A stretch of DNA of 64,000 nucleotides from contig NC_086187.1 in NCBI RefSeq assembly GCF_023053635.1, positions 28,496,501 to 28,560,500 on the forward strand. The letters are read 5' to 3'. This document shows positions 62,917 through 64,000 of the stretch, one piece after another. Each line of letters opens with the position of its first letter. The stretch's first letter is position 1. The translations under genes and the position numbers were made by a program. This stretch comes from Elgaria multicarinata webbii. Lineage: Eukaryota > Chordata > Lepidosauria > Squamata > Anguidae. The notes beneath the pieces are model-generated. The model searched no databases. It was given only the letters and a program-made list of their open reading frames with translations, and was not told the origin of the DNA.

Positions 62917-63589
62917 CAGAGAGTATTGACTGTCGCTCTGAGCTCCAGACATTCCCGAGCCAGGAACAGAATTGGGCGGCTTTCTTCCTCCAAGGAAATG
63001 GGCATACACCTTATTTGTAGTGCAGTGTCCAAAGTGGTTCCACATTTGGCACGTAGCATGCCTCTCCTGGATAAGGGCTGGGGGGGGGGAGCAGTAGCAC
63101 CCCCCACTTTAGAATGGGCAGAAGGGGTTCAGAACCTAACAAGTTACAGCCCATGTGAAATGCACTCAAATGCAGGCAGCCCCCCTTCTGGGCCAGCTGT
63201 CTGCTCAGGTTGCCACAGCTGGGCCGTCACGCATCAGGGGCTTCTTCTCAGACTTGCAGTAGGGAATGTAGCAAGGCAAAATGCACCCAACAAATTGGCA
63301 TAAGCATCTGCAAAGGTGAAATGATGCCAACTCAGGCTGCCTTTTGAAAGGTTCATCTCTGAGGAAAGCGCAGGATGACCTCGGGGCCCATCCTTCCTCC
63401 CCCCCTTCATCTGCCTCCCCTTCCTCTTCTGCTTCAGATAACAGTGATTTGATTGCCTGCACGGTGATCACAAAAGACAGCGGTCAGGTCCAGAGGTTTC
63501 TGGCTGTGGACATTTACCAGATGAGTTTGGTGGAGCCAGACGTTGCCCGACTAGGCTGGGGAGTCGTTAAATTTGCAGGTCTTCTCCAG
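12774..63589 (+). CDS. CLEC16A: CLEC16A, exons 1-19 of a longer gene (740 codons, 3' end outside window)
   Basis: CLEC16A is a conserved endosomal/lysosomal regulator with E3 ubiquitin-ligase activity that acts with NRDP1/Parkin in mitophagy and in autophagy; Drosophila Ema is its orthologue. Despite the name, no C-type lectin fold is evident. Coding exons: 12774-12856, 20183-20311, 22695-22828, 24125-24273, 26192-26297, 29672-29795, 31692-31866, 34228-34281, 34940-35053, 39475-39685, 40646-40754, 41478-41578, 47499-47621, 49962-50071, 51568-51612, 52993-53043, 54873-55001, 59231-59351, 63438-63589. All introns are GT-AG and the total of 2220 nt stays in frame with no stop. The FPL domain spans about residues 50-200. 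Sequence is near-identical to human (from memory) over residues 29-320 and 590-740, looser in the acidic linker (about 357-465). Human is about 1050 aa, so about 300 C-terminal residues lie beyond the window. Confidence 0.97.
12937..13520 (+). repeat. Tandem repeat, units of about 280 bp, 2.1 copies
   Basis: actccaacccccatcctccc recurs at 12937, 13220 and (diverged) 13495, giving periods of 283 and 275 bp. Each unit carries the same GC-rich order, including cccatcgttccttatcgtcg and ttggagccagtgatcccca. It lies at the start of CLEC16A intron 1. Confidence 0.85.
13705..13885 (-). repeat. tRNA-derived SINE
   Basis: Reverse complement of a SINE whose body reads ...gatcaaacc/ggttygatccc B-box-like sequence, then ccaggtagggctgggaag and a tail around tagcccagtgctgtggaca. 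The same family is at 24395, 32885 (minus) and 41593, 41793 (plus). Confidence 0.7.
13906..14400 (-). repeat. CR1 LINE, 5'-truncated
   Basis: Starts at the terminal tcatagaatag repeat and runs through the 3' UTR into ORF2 on the minus strand ([59 protein letters not shown]). It covers about the last 490 bp of the element. The 130-codon frame here is a LINE remnant, not a host gene. Confidence 0.93.
14729..14851. repeat. Diverged hAT-type palindromic MITE
   Basis: cagcctcccccaatctggtg at the left and caccaggttggagaaggctg at the right are the family ends, with a degraded centre. No clear target duplication. It abuts a tRNA-SINE start (ggtgtagtggttagag) at 14852. Confidence 0.6.
14852..15170 (+). 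repeat. tRNA-derived SINE interrupted by a MITE
   Basis: ggtgtagtggttagagcctc is the tRNA-like head and catgaagctcactgggcccg with ctccctcacagggtagttgt the body. Between them (about 14881-14998) lies another diverged member of the palindromic MITE family (gatgtgttggactgcaactc ... gtaccaggttgggga). Confidence 0.6.
15386..15500 (-). repeat. L2-type LINE tail
   Basis: A (TTTA)n run, then accaccccatagccgaagct and ctctgggcagtttacaaaag, the reverse complement of the L2 tail complete at 61320-61400. Confidence 0.75.
16504..16591. repeat. 88-bp palindromic MITE
   Basis: ggccctgatcagaagacacc at the left and ggtgtcttctgaacagggcc at the right form nearly complementary arms around a short loop. It has no coding capacity. 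Confidence 0.65.
16617..16763. repeat. MITE, ggccatagctagacc family
   Basis: The ends ggccttagctagaccgaagg and ggtctagccatagcc are inverted repeats. It is the same family as the tandemly expanded copy at 40053-40442. Confidence 0.65.
17256..17600 (-). repeat. L2-type LINE 3' end with (ATT)n
   Basis: A long ATT run, then tatagcaccatcaatgtaca and tgccgcataggcttacaatc. This is the reverse complement of the L2 tail at 57995-58130 but extends further into the 3' UTR. Confidence 0.8.
17601..19128 (+). other. CLEC16A: CLEC16A intron 1, mostly unique-looking
   Basis: Apart from a self-complementary block at about 18175-18395 (several copies of aacccagg/cctgggtt-type words, probably a decayed MITE), I recognise nothing. 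Confidence 0.4.
19129..19713. mobile_element. Non-autonomous hAT transposon, 585 bp, with perfect 8-bp TSD
   Basis: Ends cagtggttcccaaagtgggt and tttgggaaccactg are terminal inverted repeats, flanked by identical 8-bp duplications AACTAGAA (19121-19128 and 19714-19721). The sub-terminal region is rich in cttgggggcggtggg-type runs. The interior has frames of 78-111 codons with no transposase motif I can name, so it is taken as non-autonomous. It sits in CLEC16A intron 1, 470 bp before exon 2. Confidence 0.88.
20183..20311 (+). CDS. CLEC16A: CLEC16A coding exon 2
   Basis: Acceptor tttgtcttttag. Reads [20 protein letters not shown] and then [20 protein letters not shown] plus VF, ending two bases into an Asp codon at ga|gtaaga. 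It is essentially the human sequence; Asp-His replaces Glu-Gln after TVT. Confidence 0.97.
20336..20441 (+). repeat. (TG)n microsatellite next to the exon 2 donor
   Basis: About 105 bp of TG repeat with cg interruptions, starting 25 bases after the exon 2 splice donor. Confidence 0.95.
20515..20715. repeat. Two short copies of a cctatg/taggattgca interspersed repeat
   Basis: 20515-20602 (tcctatgtatgcttactcag ... gtaggattgca) and 20631-20715 (gtcctatgtgtgttcattaa ... ttaggattgcaacc) are diverged copies of one short element; similar pieces occur near 21410 and 31214. Confidence 0.45.
21538..21597 (-). repeat. CR1 LINE 3' end, 60 bp
   Basis: actcatagaatcatagagtt then gggcctacaaggccatcaaa: only the extreme 3' end. 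Confidence 0.8.
22384..22561. repeat. Palindromic MITE, about 178 bp
   Basis: The left arm gaaggaaaagaagcctttgt agcttattttcc is mirrored by ggaaaataagctacaagggc and on at 22510-22545; the outer ends are ggccagttcac and gtgaacccagcc. The outer end resembles the ggctgagttcggacgacac MITE at 10241. Confidence 0.6.
22695..22828 (+). CDS. CLEC16A: CLEC16A coding exon 3
   Basis: Acceptor ggatggtattctag. Reads (D)[20 protein letters not shown], then [20 protein letters not shown] and ETSL, with the last base starting a Tyr codon. It opens the FPL domain and matches human as far as I recall. Confidence 0.97.
23097..23168 (-). repeat. L2-type LINE tail
   Basis: A (TTTA)n run, then accgcccaatagccgaagct and ctctgggcggttcacaaa. 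Short 3' end only. Confidence 0.75.
23251..23464. repeat. Palindromic MITE, about 214 bp
   Basis: gatccgtttgcac ... aacagtgggttaacaaacca at the left and tggtttgttaacccacagtt ... gtgcgaactgggtc at the right are inverted arms; the centre is not palindromic. Confidence 0.65.
24125..24273 (+). CDS. CLEC16A: CLEC16A coding exon 4
   Basis: Acceptor ctttttctctctcag. Reads (Y)[20 protein letters not shown], then [20 protein letters not shown] and HTVHFFYNE, ending on a whole codon at gag|gtaagc. This is the core of the FPL domain, near-identical to human. Confidence 0.98.
24395..24570 (-). repeat. tRNA-derived SINE
   Basis: gccagggatcaaacctgggt and gcgtgcaaagcagaggttct are the reverse complement of the SINE head and B-box; it ends near actgagccaggccacgggtc. 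Confidence 0.75.
24860..25280 (-). repeat. L2-type LINE, 3' UTR and end of ORF
   Basis: tttatttattacatttttat, accacccactagccgaagct, then a longer inward run with gtcttcagctggcgacgaaa and catggagaaggacccc. It covers about 400 bp of the element's 3' end. Confidence 0.8.
25281..26191 (+). other. CLEC16A: CLEC16A intron 4, no repeat family recognised
   Basis: Mixed composition with several short open frames on both strands but no splice pairs or protein resemblance. The acceptor tract for exon 5 (ctgtcttctttttcag) is at the end. Confidence 0.4.
26192..26297 (+). CDS. CLEC16A: CLEC16A coding exon 5
   Basis: Reads [20 protein letters not shown] then [15 protein letters not shown], with one base of the next codon, donor g|gtaagt. 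End of the FPL domain; identical to human as I recall it. Confidence 0.98.
27088..27678 (+). repeat. CR1 LINE, 5'-truncated (about 590 bp)
   Basis: Plus-strand ORF2 C-terminus ([56 protein letters not shown]), then stop and 3' UTR with cttgtaggccccttccaact and the ATTCTATGATTCTATG end. It lies in CLEC16A intron 5. Confidence 0.95.
27679..28165 (+). other. CLEC16A: CLEC16A intron 5, nothing recognised
   Basis: AT-leaning sequence between a CR1 and an L2 copy. No gene or clear repeat. Confidence 0.35.
28168..28575 (-). repeat. L2-type LINE, 3' UTR and end of ORF2
   Basis: accgccccatagccgaagct at the tail; the minus strand then encodes the ORF2 end, recognisable from ggcactcggaggaggacctt and ttgacctggcgccgaaaaga. 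Same subfamily as 60675-61425 and 45715-46195. Confidence 0.88.
28576..29671 (+). other. CLEC16A: CLEC16A intron 5, remainder
   Basis: A possible old hAT end (cagtggtttccagactcttg at about 28903) without a visible partner, and a C/G-rich run near 29127. No exon seen before the acceptor ttccccttcag. Confidence 0.4.
29672..29795 (+). CDS. CLEC16A: CLEC16A coding exon 6
   Basis: Reads (V)[20 protein letters not shown] then [20 protein letters not shown], ending two bases into a Glu codon at ga|gtaaga. I recall VSLDNQ in human where this exon gives VDNQ, so the acceptor seems to lie 6 nt further in (see findings). Confidence 0.96.
29796..30785 (+). other. CLEC16A: CLEC16A intron 6, first part
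   Basis: Contains a self-complementary block near 29950-30000 (ccgtgggttaaataacccat) that may be a MITE remnant. No other feature recognised. Confidence 0.4.
30788..30945 (-). repeat. L2-type LINE tail
   Basis: A (TTTA)n run, accgccccacagccgaagct, ctctgggcggtttacaacaa and an A-rich inward stretch. The MITE at 30957 begins a few bases beyond its end. Confidence 0.8.
30957..31082. mobile_element. hAT-type palindromic MITE, intact, with 8-bp TSD
   Basis: A 126-bp near-perfect palindrome with ends cagccttcctcaacctgggg and its complement, flanked by perfect duplications TTCTAAGT (30949-30956 and 31083-31090). Compared with the copy at 3672 its arm-specific bases are swapped, so it is inserted in the opposite orientation. 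The two copies are otherwise almost identical, implying recent activity. Confidence 0.9.
31320..31482 (-). repeat. L3/CR1-like LINE tail
   Basis: agccctgatactggatcaga, cccgtctagtccagcactct and cccctgttccccagcggctg are the family motifs in minus orientation. It is followed at 31496-31580 by a diverged palindromic MITE copy (ttttggactacaacacccat). Confidence 0.65.
31692..31866 (+). CDS. CLEC16A: CLEC16A coding exon 7
   Basis: Acceptor tcttcctttgcag. Reads (E)[40 protein letters not shown], then [18 protein letters not shown], ending on a whole codon at aag|gtaagg. Confidence 0.98.
31867..32880 (+). other. CLEC16A: CLEC16A intron 7, first part
   Basis: AT-leaning DNA. A short L2-like tail relic (gatccagagggacaggcggg, then taataataat) sits near 32330. 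No gene seen. Confidence 0.4.
32885..33095 (-). repeat. tRNA-derived SINE
   Basis: aacataggaagttgtcttac at the 3' side, then acctggagatgctgaattga and ctgcagagcaggggctgctg; reverse complement of the SINE at 41593. Confidence 0.7.
33100..33292 (-). repeat. Second tRNA-SINE type
   Basis: Reverse complement of the SINE at 14852: ctccaaggagctcaaggtgg, ctctgtgaggtcggttaggt, gatttgaacctgggtttccc. Adjacent to a fragment of the palindromic MITE family at 33296-33360. Confidence 0.6.
33361..34227 (+). other. CLEC16A: CLEC16A intron 7, last part
   Basis: A short plus-strand L3-like tail (gtgctggactagctggaccg) at about 33380-33430, otherwise nothing recognised before the exon 8 acceptor ttggctcctcag. 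Confidence 0.4.
34228..34281 (+). CDS. CLEC16A: CLEC16A coding exon 8
   Basis: A 54-nt in-frame exon reading [18 protein letters not shown], donor caa|gtatgt. Human (from memory) has [18 protein letters not shown]. Confidence 0.97.
34940..35053 (+). CDS. CLEC16A: CLEC16A coding exon 9
   Basis: Acceptor ccttttctccacag. Reads [20 protein letters not shown] then [18 protein letters not shown], whole codons, donor tcg|gtaagt. SVFFSKAEQ replaces human SEMYAKTEQ. Confidence 0.97.
35054..35845 (+). other. CLEC16A: CLEC16A intron 9, first part
   Basis: No repeat family or gene recognised between exon 9 and the CR1 at 35848. Confidence 0.4.
35848..36372 (-). repeat. CR1 LINE, 5'-truncated
   Basis: The minus strand encodes [20 protein letters not shown] and [18 protein letters not shown]. 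The 3' end is diverged (gaatcccagaacggtagagt) and part of the ORF near 36085 is deleted relative to the other copies. Confidence 0.92.
36462..36985 (-). repeat. Older L2-like LINE 3' region
   Basis: ctgccttccaagactgcagt, aagggtggcttacaacagaa, then gagggaattccacaggtagg and gggctttaaaggccaatggc follow the same order of motifs as other minus-strand L2 copies but from a different, more decayed subfamily. Confidence 0.6.
36986..39474 (+). other. CLEC16A: CLEC16A intron 9, remainder
   Basis: Contains a partial SINE at about 37725-37850 (gaatgcaggccgtcctgagt), a moderately CpG-bearing patch at 37860-38160 with a YY1-like caagatggcg (38080-38089), and a (TG)n tract at 38478-38515. No exon recognised before the exon 10 acceptor at 39474. 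Confidence 0.45.
38478..38515 (+). repeat. (TG)n microsatellite
   Basis: About 38 bases of pure TG in CLEC16A intron 9. Confidence 0.97.
39475..39685 (+). CDS. CLEC16A: CLEC16A coding exon 10 (acidic/basic linker)
   Basis: Acceptor tatgttgctgtttcag. Reads [60 protein letters not shown] and [10 protein letters not shown], plus one base. A low-complexity linker. Human (recalled) has AKPSIRCFIKPTETLERS and a longer acidic stretch with EDAEKAK, which is absent here. Confidence 0.95.
40053..40442. mobile_element. MITE with 83-bp internal tandem expansion
   Basis: Left end ggccatagctagaccgaagg and right end ccttcggtctagctgtggcc are inverted repeats. The right half is present as about 3.8 head-to-tail units of 83 bp (ggatccag at 40126, 40209, 40292, 40375). 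Units 1-2 read cagtgctcagg and units 3-4 cagcactcagg, so the array grew by unit duplication. A possible 3-bp AGG duplication flanks it. It lies in CLEC16A intron 10, 200 bp before exon 11. Confidence 0.85.
40646..40754 (+). CDS. CLEC16A: CLEC16A coding exon 11
   Basis: Acceptor gtcgcttcccttcag. Reads (E)[20 protein letters not shown] then [15 protein letters not shown], ending two bases into an Arg codon at ag|gtacgt. The middle is shorter than human (no LAAST), a known variable linker. Confidence 0.94.
40755..41477 (+). other. CLEC16A: CLEC16A intron 11
   Basis: No repeat family confidently recognised; an L2-like tail relic (gtaagctgcctttggtagga ... ataaataaat) sits near 41300-41350. A C-run precedes the exon 12 acceptor. 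Confidence 0.45.
41478..41578 (+). CDS. CLEC16A: CLEC16A coding exon 12
   Basis: Acceptor cccccttctcttag. Reads (R)[20 protein letters not shown] then [13 protein letters not shown] plus one base of Gly, donor g|gtaagt. Human has PFLDMVYHALDSPDDDYHAL. Confidence 0.97.
41593..41785 (+). repeat. tRNA-derived SINE, 15 bp after the exon 12 donor
   Basis: ggggctgtaactcagtggta is the A-box-bearing head and gatcccaggtttgaccgttg the B-box region; the body continues cagtcagtgctgacaacgct to agtcagcttcctgtgttt. It begins directly behind the exon 12 splice donor. Confidence 0.8.
41793..41922 (+). repeat. tRNA-derived SINE, truncated
   Basis: ggccatagctcagcaagaga and cccaggttcagcccccagcc: a second copy of the same family, lacking the tail, in tandem with the first. 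Confidence 0.75.
41923..41996 (-). repeat. CR1 LINE 3' end
   Basis: catcatagaatcatggaata then ggcccctaaggccatcaagt; a 74-bp minus-strand tail abutting the plus-strand CR1 at 42003. Confidence 0.8.
42003..43042 (+). repeat. CR1 LINE, longest copy in the window (about 1.04 kb)
   Basis: Includes the end of the reverse-transcriptase domain: [20 protein letters not shown] and [10 protein letters not shown], where the catalytic FADD of CR1 RT reads FAAD. ORF2 continues with frame breaks through [20 protein letters not shown] and [20 protein letters not shown] to QWNQ, then the 3' UTR and ATTCTATGATTC end. A dead, 5'-truncated copy in CLEC16A intron 12. Confidence 0.95.
43043..43738 (+). other. CLEC16A: CLEC16A intron 12, nothing recognised
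   Basis: Unique-looking sequence between two CR1 copies. No exon or repeat family seen. Confidence 0.4.
43740..43917 (+). repeat. CR1 LINE 3' end, about 180 bp
   Basis: gtggaaccagtgacctaggg through ttctatgattctatga. Confidence 0.9.
43918..44577 (+). other. CLEC16A: CLEC16A intron 12, nothing recognised
   Basis: Short gct triplet run near 44404. Several open frames but no family resemblance. Confidence 0.35.
44578..44622 (+). repeat. (AG)n then (GGAT)n microsatellite
   Basis: About 19 bases of AG followed by about six GGAT units. Confidence 0.95.
44659..44907. mobile_element. SPIN-type hAT transposon, non-autonomous, 249 bp, perfect 8-bp TSD
   Basis: Begins cagcggttctcaacctgtgg and ends ggttgagaaccgctg, with the diagnostic SPIN words ggtcgcgacccctttggggg, acacatatttccgatggtct and ggggtcaccacaacatgagg, recalled from SPIN/URR1 consensus sequences. 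Identical 8-bp duplications TGCTAAGT flank it (44651-44658 and 44908-44915). No transposase frame. SPIN elements spread horizontally among tetrapods, including squamates. In CLEC16A intron 12. Confidence 0.93.
44916..45660 (+). other. CLEC16A: CLEC16A intron 12, nothing recognised
   Basis: A 125-codon open frame (44934-45311) with GC-rich composition shows no recognisable domain or splice logic. Left unannotated. Confidence 0.35.
45715..46195 (-). repeat. L2-type LINE, 3' UTR and ORF2 end
   Basis: accgctcccatagccagggc at the tail; the minus strand encodes the L2 ORF2 C-terminus ([53 protein letters not shown]). It interrupts a palindromic MITE arm at about 45661-45714. Confidence 0.93.
46415..46800 (-). 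repeat. L2-like LINE 3' region, another subfamily
   Basis: ttggctgcctctcagggaag, ctctcacaaggcatcttcca, A-rich stretch, then aggccgccttgaaatcctgc and ggcggacctctgatgggggt follow L2 motif order in minus orientation. Confidence 0.6.
47134..47467 (-). repeat. CR1 LINE 3' part ending 31 bp before exon 13
   Basis: gagtcatagaatcatagaat at its 3' end; the minus strand encodes [20 protein letters not shown] and [20 protein letters not shown]. Its 5' truncation point at 47467 leaves only 31 bp before the exon 13 acceptor, so the branch site lies next to or inside it. Confidence 0.93.
47499..47621 (+). CDS. CLEC16A: CLEC16A coding exon 13
   Basis: Acceptor catgtcttcacag. Reads (G)[20 protein letters not shown] then [20 protein letters not shown], with one base of Asp, donor g|gtagag. 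Human has MDPEKLERIQLPVPNAAEKT and [19 protein letters not shown]. Confidence 0.96.
47622..49055 (+). other. CLEC16A: CLEC16A intron 13, first part
   Basis: A diverged palindromic MITE piece at 47657-47745, a GAA tract (48387-48443) and otherwise nothing recognised. Confidence 0.45.
48387..48443 (+). repeat. (GAA)n microsatellite, about 19 units
   Basis: Pure GAA/AAG run in CLEC16A intron 13. No MITE arms are visible around it, unlike the AAG tract at 10278. Confidence 0.95.
49058..49445 (-). repeat. L2-type LINE 3' end with (ATT)n
   Basis: An ATT run, atcctgccttttgcccaatg, then gagggagccagggaagagcg and gagaaggccctctcccgtgt, the ORF2 end in reverse. Confidence 0.85.
49446..49961 (+). other. 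CLEC16A: CLEC16A intron 13, last part
   Basis: Nothing recognised; a C-run (49938-49948) and ctcttttttacag form the exon 14 acceptor. Confidence 0.45.
49962..50071 (+). CDS. CLEC16A: CLEC16A coding exon 14
   Basis: Reads (D)[20 protein letters not shown] then [16 protein letters not shown], whole final codon, donor gaa|gtgagt. Human has SAGCIMKDVHLACLE at the end. Confidence 0.96.
50186..50930 (-). repeat. L3/CR1-like LINE, interrupted by an L2 tail
   Basis: agagccctgctggatcagac, cccatgttccccagcaactg and tgaagaagtgcttcctttta up to 50528; an L2 tail (ttattaagcgccatcaatgt, 50531-50695) follows; the L3-like ORF end then resumes (minus strand: [20 protein letters not shown]). Confidence 0.85.
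51158..51415 (-). repeat. CR1 LINE 3' end, about 255 bp
   Basis: aatcatagaatcatagaata through gcctctagtgtgggagcgcc to ctttaacttgagcccgttat. In CLEC16A intron 14. Confidence 0.93.
51568..51612 (+). CDS. CLEC16A: CLEC16A coding exon 15 (45 nt)
   Basis: Acceptor ccttttccttccag, reads [15 protein letters not shown], donor aag|gtattc (a weaker donor). Human: GAREESVHLVRHFYK. Confidence 0.96.
51755..51935 (-). repeat. L2-like LINE tail, another subfamily
   Basis: tttatttatttatttaaaac, atcccgccctatatcattaa, tctcagggcggcatacagat. Confidence 0.7.
51936..52992 (+). other. CLEC16A: CLEC16A intron 15, remainder
   Basis: Open frames at 52217-52537 are composition effects. No repeat family or exon recognised. 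Confidence 0.4.
52993..53043 (+). CDS. CLEC16A: CLEC16A coding exon 16 (51 nt)
   Basis: Acceptor gttgttctttgaag, reads [17 protein letters not shown], donor act|gtaagt. Human: [17 protein letters not shown]. Confidence 0.96.
53044..54280 (+). other. CLEC16A: CLEC16A intron 16, first part
   Basis: Short copies of the taggattg-type repeat near 53360-53450, otherwise nothing recognised. Confidence 0.4.
54283..54625 (-). repeat. L3/CR1-like LINE 3' part
   Basis: tgaggctggatcagaccgag, tccatctagtccatctctct, cccatgttccccagcaactg and ttaactatgcgccgtgtgaa. Confidence 0.8.
54873..55001 (+). CDS. CLEC16A: CLEC16A coding exon 17
   Basis: Acceptor ctcttccttccccag. Reads [40 protein letters not shown] and TRR, whole codons, donor agg|gtgcgt. 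Nearly identical to human. Confidence 0.98.
55195..55432 (+). repeat. L3/CR1-like LINE 3' end
   Basis: gtgctacctccagtatccga, gcagcagttgctgggggaca and tgatccagcatcagggccct: plus-strand tail. Confidence 0.8.
55433..56665 (+). other. CLEC16A: CLEC16A intron 17, nothing recognised
   Basis: AT-leaning unique-looking DNA with no clear repeat or exon. Confidence 0.4.
56668..58130 (+). repeat. L2-type LINE split by a CR1 insertion
   Basis: The left part (56668-56937) encodes L2 RT-end residues ([34 protein letters not shown]); the right part (57643-58130) continues with [20 protein letters not shown]-like coding, the agattgtaagcctatgcggc tail and (AAT)n. The CR1 at 56938-57642 lies between. Confidence 0.85.
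56938..57642 (+). repeat. CR1 LINE nested in an L2 copy
   Basis: ttggctcagcaatactacaa, ORF2 end ([40 protein letters not shown]), stop, 3' UTR and attctatgattctgtgatt. About 705 bp. Inserted after the L2, with the two L2 halves still colinear. Confidence 0.94.
58131..59230 (+). other. CLEC16A: CLEC16A intron 17, last part
   Basis: No repeat family recognised; a 118-codon frame at 58155-58511 has no recognised domain. Confidence 0.4.
59231..59351 (+). CDS. CLEC16A: CLEC16A coding exon 18
   Basis: Acceptor cttttcacgttttcag. Reads [20 protein letters not shown] then [20 protein letters not shown] plus one base, donor a|gtgagt. Human has QLRGEPETQLP at the variable spot. Confidence 0.98.
59673..59768. 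repeat. hAT-type palindromic MITE, internally deleted
   Basis: cagcctccgcccagcccggt ... caggttggggaaggctg, with imperfect 8-bp flanks TTGTAGAA and CTGTAGAA (7 of 8). An older copy of the family at 3672 and 30957. Confidence 0.7.
60675..61425 (+). repeat. L2 LINE, ORF2 end and full 3' UTR (about 750 bp)
   Basis: Encodes [40 protein letters not shown] and [20 protein letters not shown], the L2-clade RT C-terminus, then [21 protein letters not shown], a 3' UTR ending aaccgcccagagagcttcgg ... (AAATA)n. It shows that all accgccc...agccgaagctctctgg tails in the window come from this L2 family. In CLEC16A intron 18. Confidence 0.95.
61721..61764 (+). repeat. (TTTC)n microsatellite
   Basis: About 11 units of TTTC. 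Confidence 0.97.
61765..62047 (+). other. CLEC16A: CLEC16A intron 18, nothing recognised
   Basis: Unique-looking AT-leaning sequence. Confidence 0.35.
62048..62094 (+). repeat. (TG)n(AG)n microsatellite
   Basis: TG run directly followed by an AG run. Confidence 0.97.
62160..62720 (+). repeat. L2-type LINE, second subfamily, 3' part
   Basis: Decayed ORF2 end (cactggctgccaattagttt, aaagccctacatggtttggg, ccagtttgtggaatggcttg), 3' UTR, tgcctcgatccagagggaga and (ATT)n. In CLEC16A intron 18. Confidence 0.88.
62783..62914 (+). repeat. L2-type LINE tail with (AAT)n
   Basis: agattgtaagcctatgcggc, gtacattgatggtgctatat and a long AAT run; same subfamily as 57995-58130, lying just behind the L2 at 62160. 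Confidence 0.9.
62915..63437 (+). other. CLEC16A: CLEC16A intron 18, end
   Basis: No repeat or extra exon recognised; pyrimidine-rich tract tcctcttctgcttcag forms the exon 19 acceptor. Confidence 0.45.
63438..63589 (+). CDS. CLEC16A: CLEC16A coding exon 19 (last in window)
   Basis: Reads (N)[40 protein letters not shown] and [10 protein letters not shown], whole final codon, donor cag|gtgagt. It is the start of the C-terminal half; the remaining exons lie to the right of the window. Confidence 0.98.
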
Positions 63590-64000
63590 GTGAGTGCGAA
63601 GATAGTAAGACCAGCAGTTGGCCTCGGTTGCCCTTGGGCAATGAGGGCAGGAGCCCAGGGTGGCTTTGAAACAAGGCCCTTCCGTAGTCCCCTTGGGGAG
63701 CAGGGCTTGCCTTCCAGCACTGAGGCGTGAGCCTTCTGCTGCCAAGGGTGAGAGCGGCTGCCAAGCCTTGATGTTTTTCCGCCAGCAAGGAAGAGCAACT
63801 TCTGAATGGTTTACGATGGCTTACTTTCAGTGGGGCTTTGTGTACTGTTAAGACTATGTTTCCTTTTTGAGAATGTATGTTTTCAGGCCATACGGAAGCC
63901 CTGTTACTGCATCAGGAGAAAACTCCTATTCCTCTCACTTTTCCTCCGTTCCCCATTAGCGTCATTACCTGAGCCCCCTCCTCCCATTCCGGCGATTGGC
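63590..64000 (+). other. CLEC16A: CLEC16A intron 19, start
   Basis: First 411 bp of the next intron. Nothing recognised in it. Confidence 0.5.

Noticed and set aside
12774-63589. C-type lectin function for CLEC16A
   Set aside because: The name is historical; the translated exons show the FPL domain and no lectin fold signature.

Overview
This looks like a piece of a squamate reptile (lizard-like) nuclear genome. Genes are split by long introns. The spacers are dense with CR1, L2 and L3-like LINE tails, one L1 fragment, tRNA-derived SINEs, hairpin MITEs and ATT/TG/AT microsatellites. There is also a SPIN-type hAT transposon, a family known to have entered squamates horizontally. The species assignment is an inference from this repeat mix and from protein similarity judged from memory.

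Three host genes can be read, in the order known from mammals. (1) The 3' end of CIITA (class II transactivator) lies on the plus strand: a penultimate 84-nt leucine-rich-repeat exon at 576-659 and the terminal coding exon at 2121-2196. (2) DEXI lies on the minus strand, with its ATG at 9399 and stop at 9124, inside a CpG island. A spliced 3' UTR exon ending near 5990 is likely. (3) CLEC16A lies on the plus strand, with its ATG at 12774 in a second CpG island. Nineteen coding exons (740 codons, all joining in frame with GT-AG introns) run to 63589, and the gene continues past the window. CIITA and DEXI are convergent; DEXI and CLEC16A are divergent, with start codons 3.4 kb apart.

Region by region: 1-2.6 kb CIITA end; 2.6-6 kb intergenic MITEs and L3-like tails; 6-10.1 kb DEXI with its likely 3' UTR intron and CpG promoter; 10.1-12.4 kb nested repeats (L3-like, L1 and L2) and a GAA-expanded hairpin MITE; 12.4-13 kb CLEC16A promoter, 5' UTR with a 16-codon upstream ORF, and exon 1; 13-64 kb CLEC16A introns 1-19. 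The introns carry about a dozen CR1 fragments, as many L2 pieces, two hAT insertions with perfect 8-bp target duplications, and two near-perfect palindromic MITEs with perfect 8-bp duplications.

Functionally, CIITA drives MHC class II transcription, CLEC16A is an endosomal E3 ligase-type regulator of mitophagy and autophagy, and DEXI is a small membrane-associated protein. In humans this block is an autoimmune-risk locus in which CLEC16A intronic DNA contacts the DEXI promoter. I see no new multigene system. The most unusual material is in the mobile elements and promoter motifs: palindromic MITEs carrying inverted ZNF143/THAP11-like motifs, microsatellite and tandem expansion inside MITEs, and well-ordered nested insertions.
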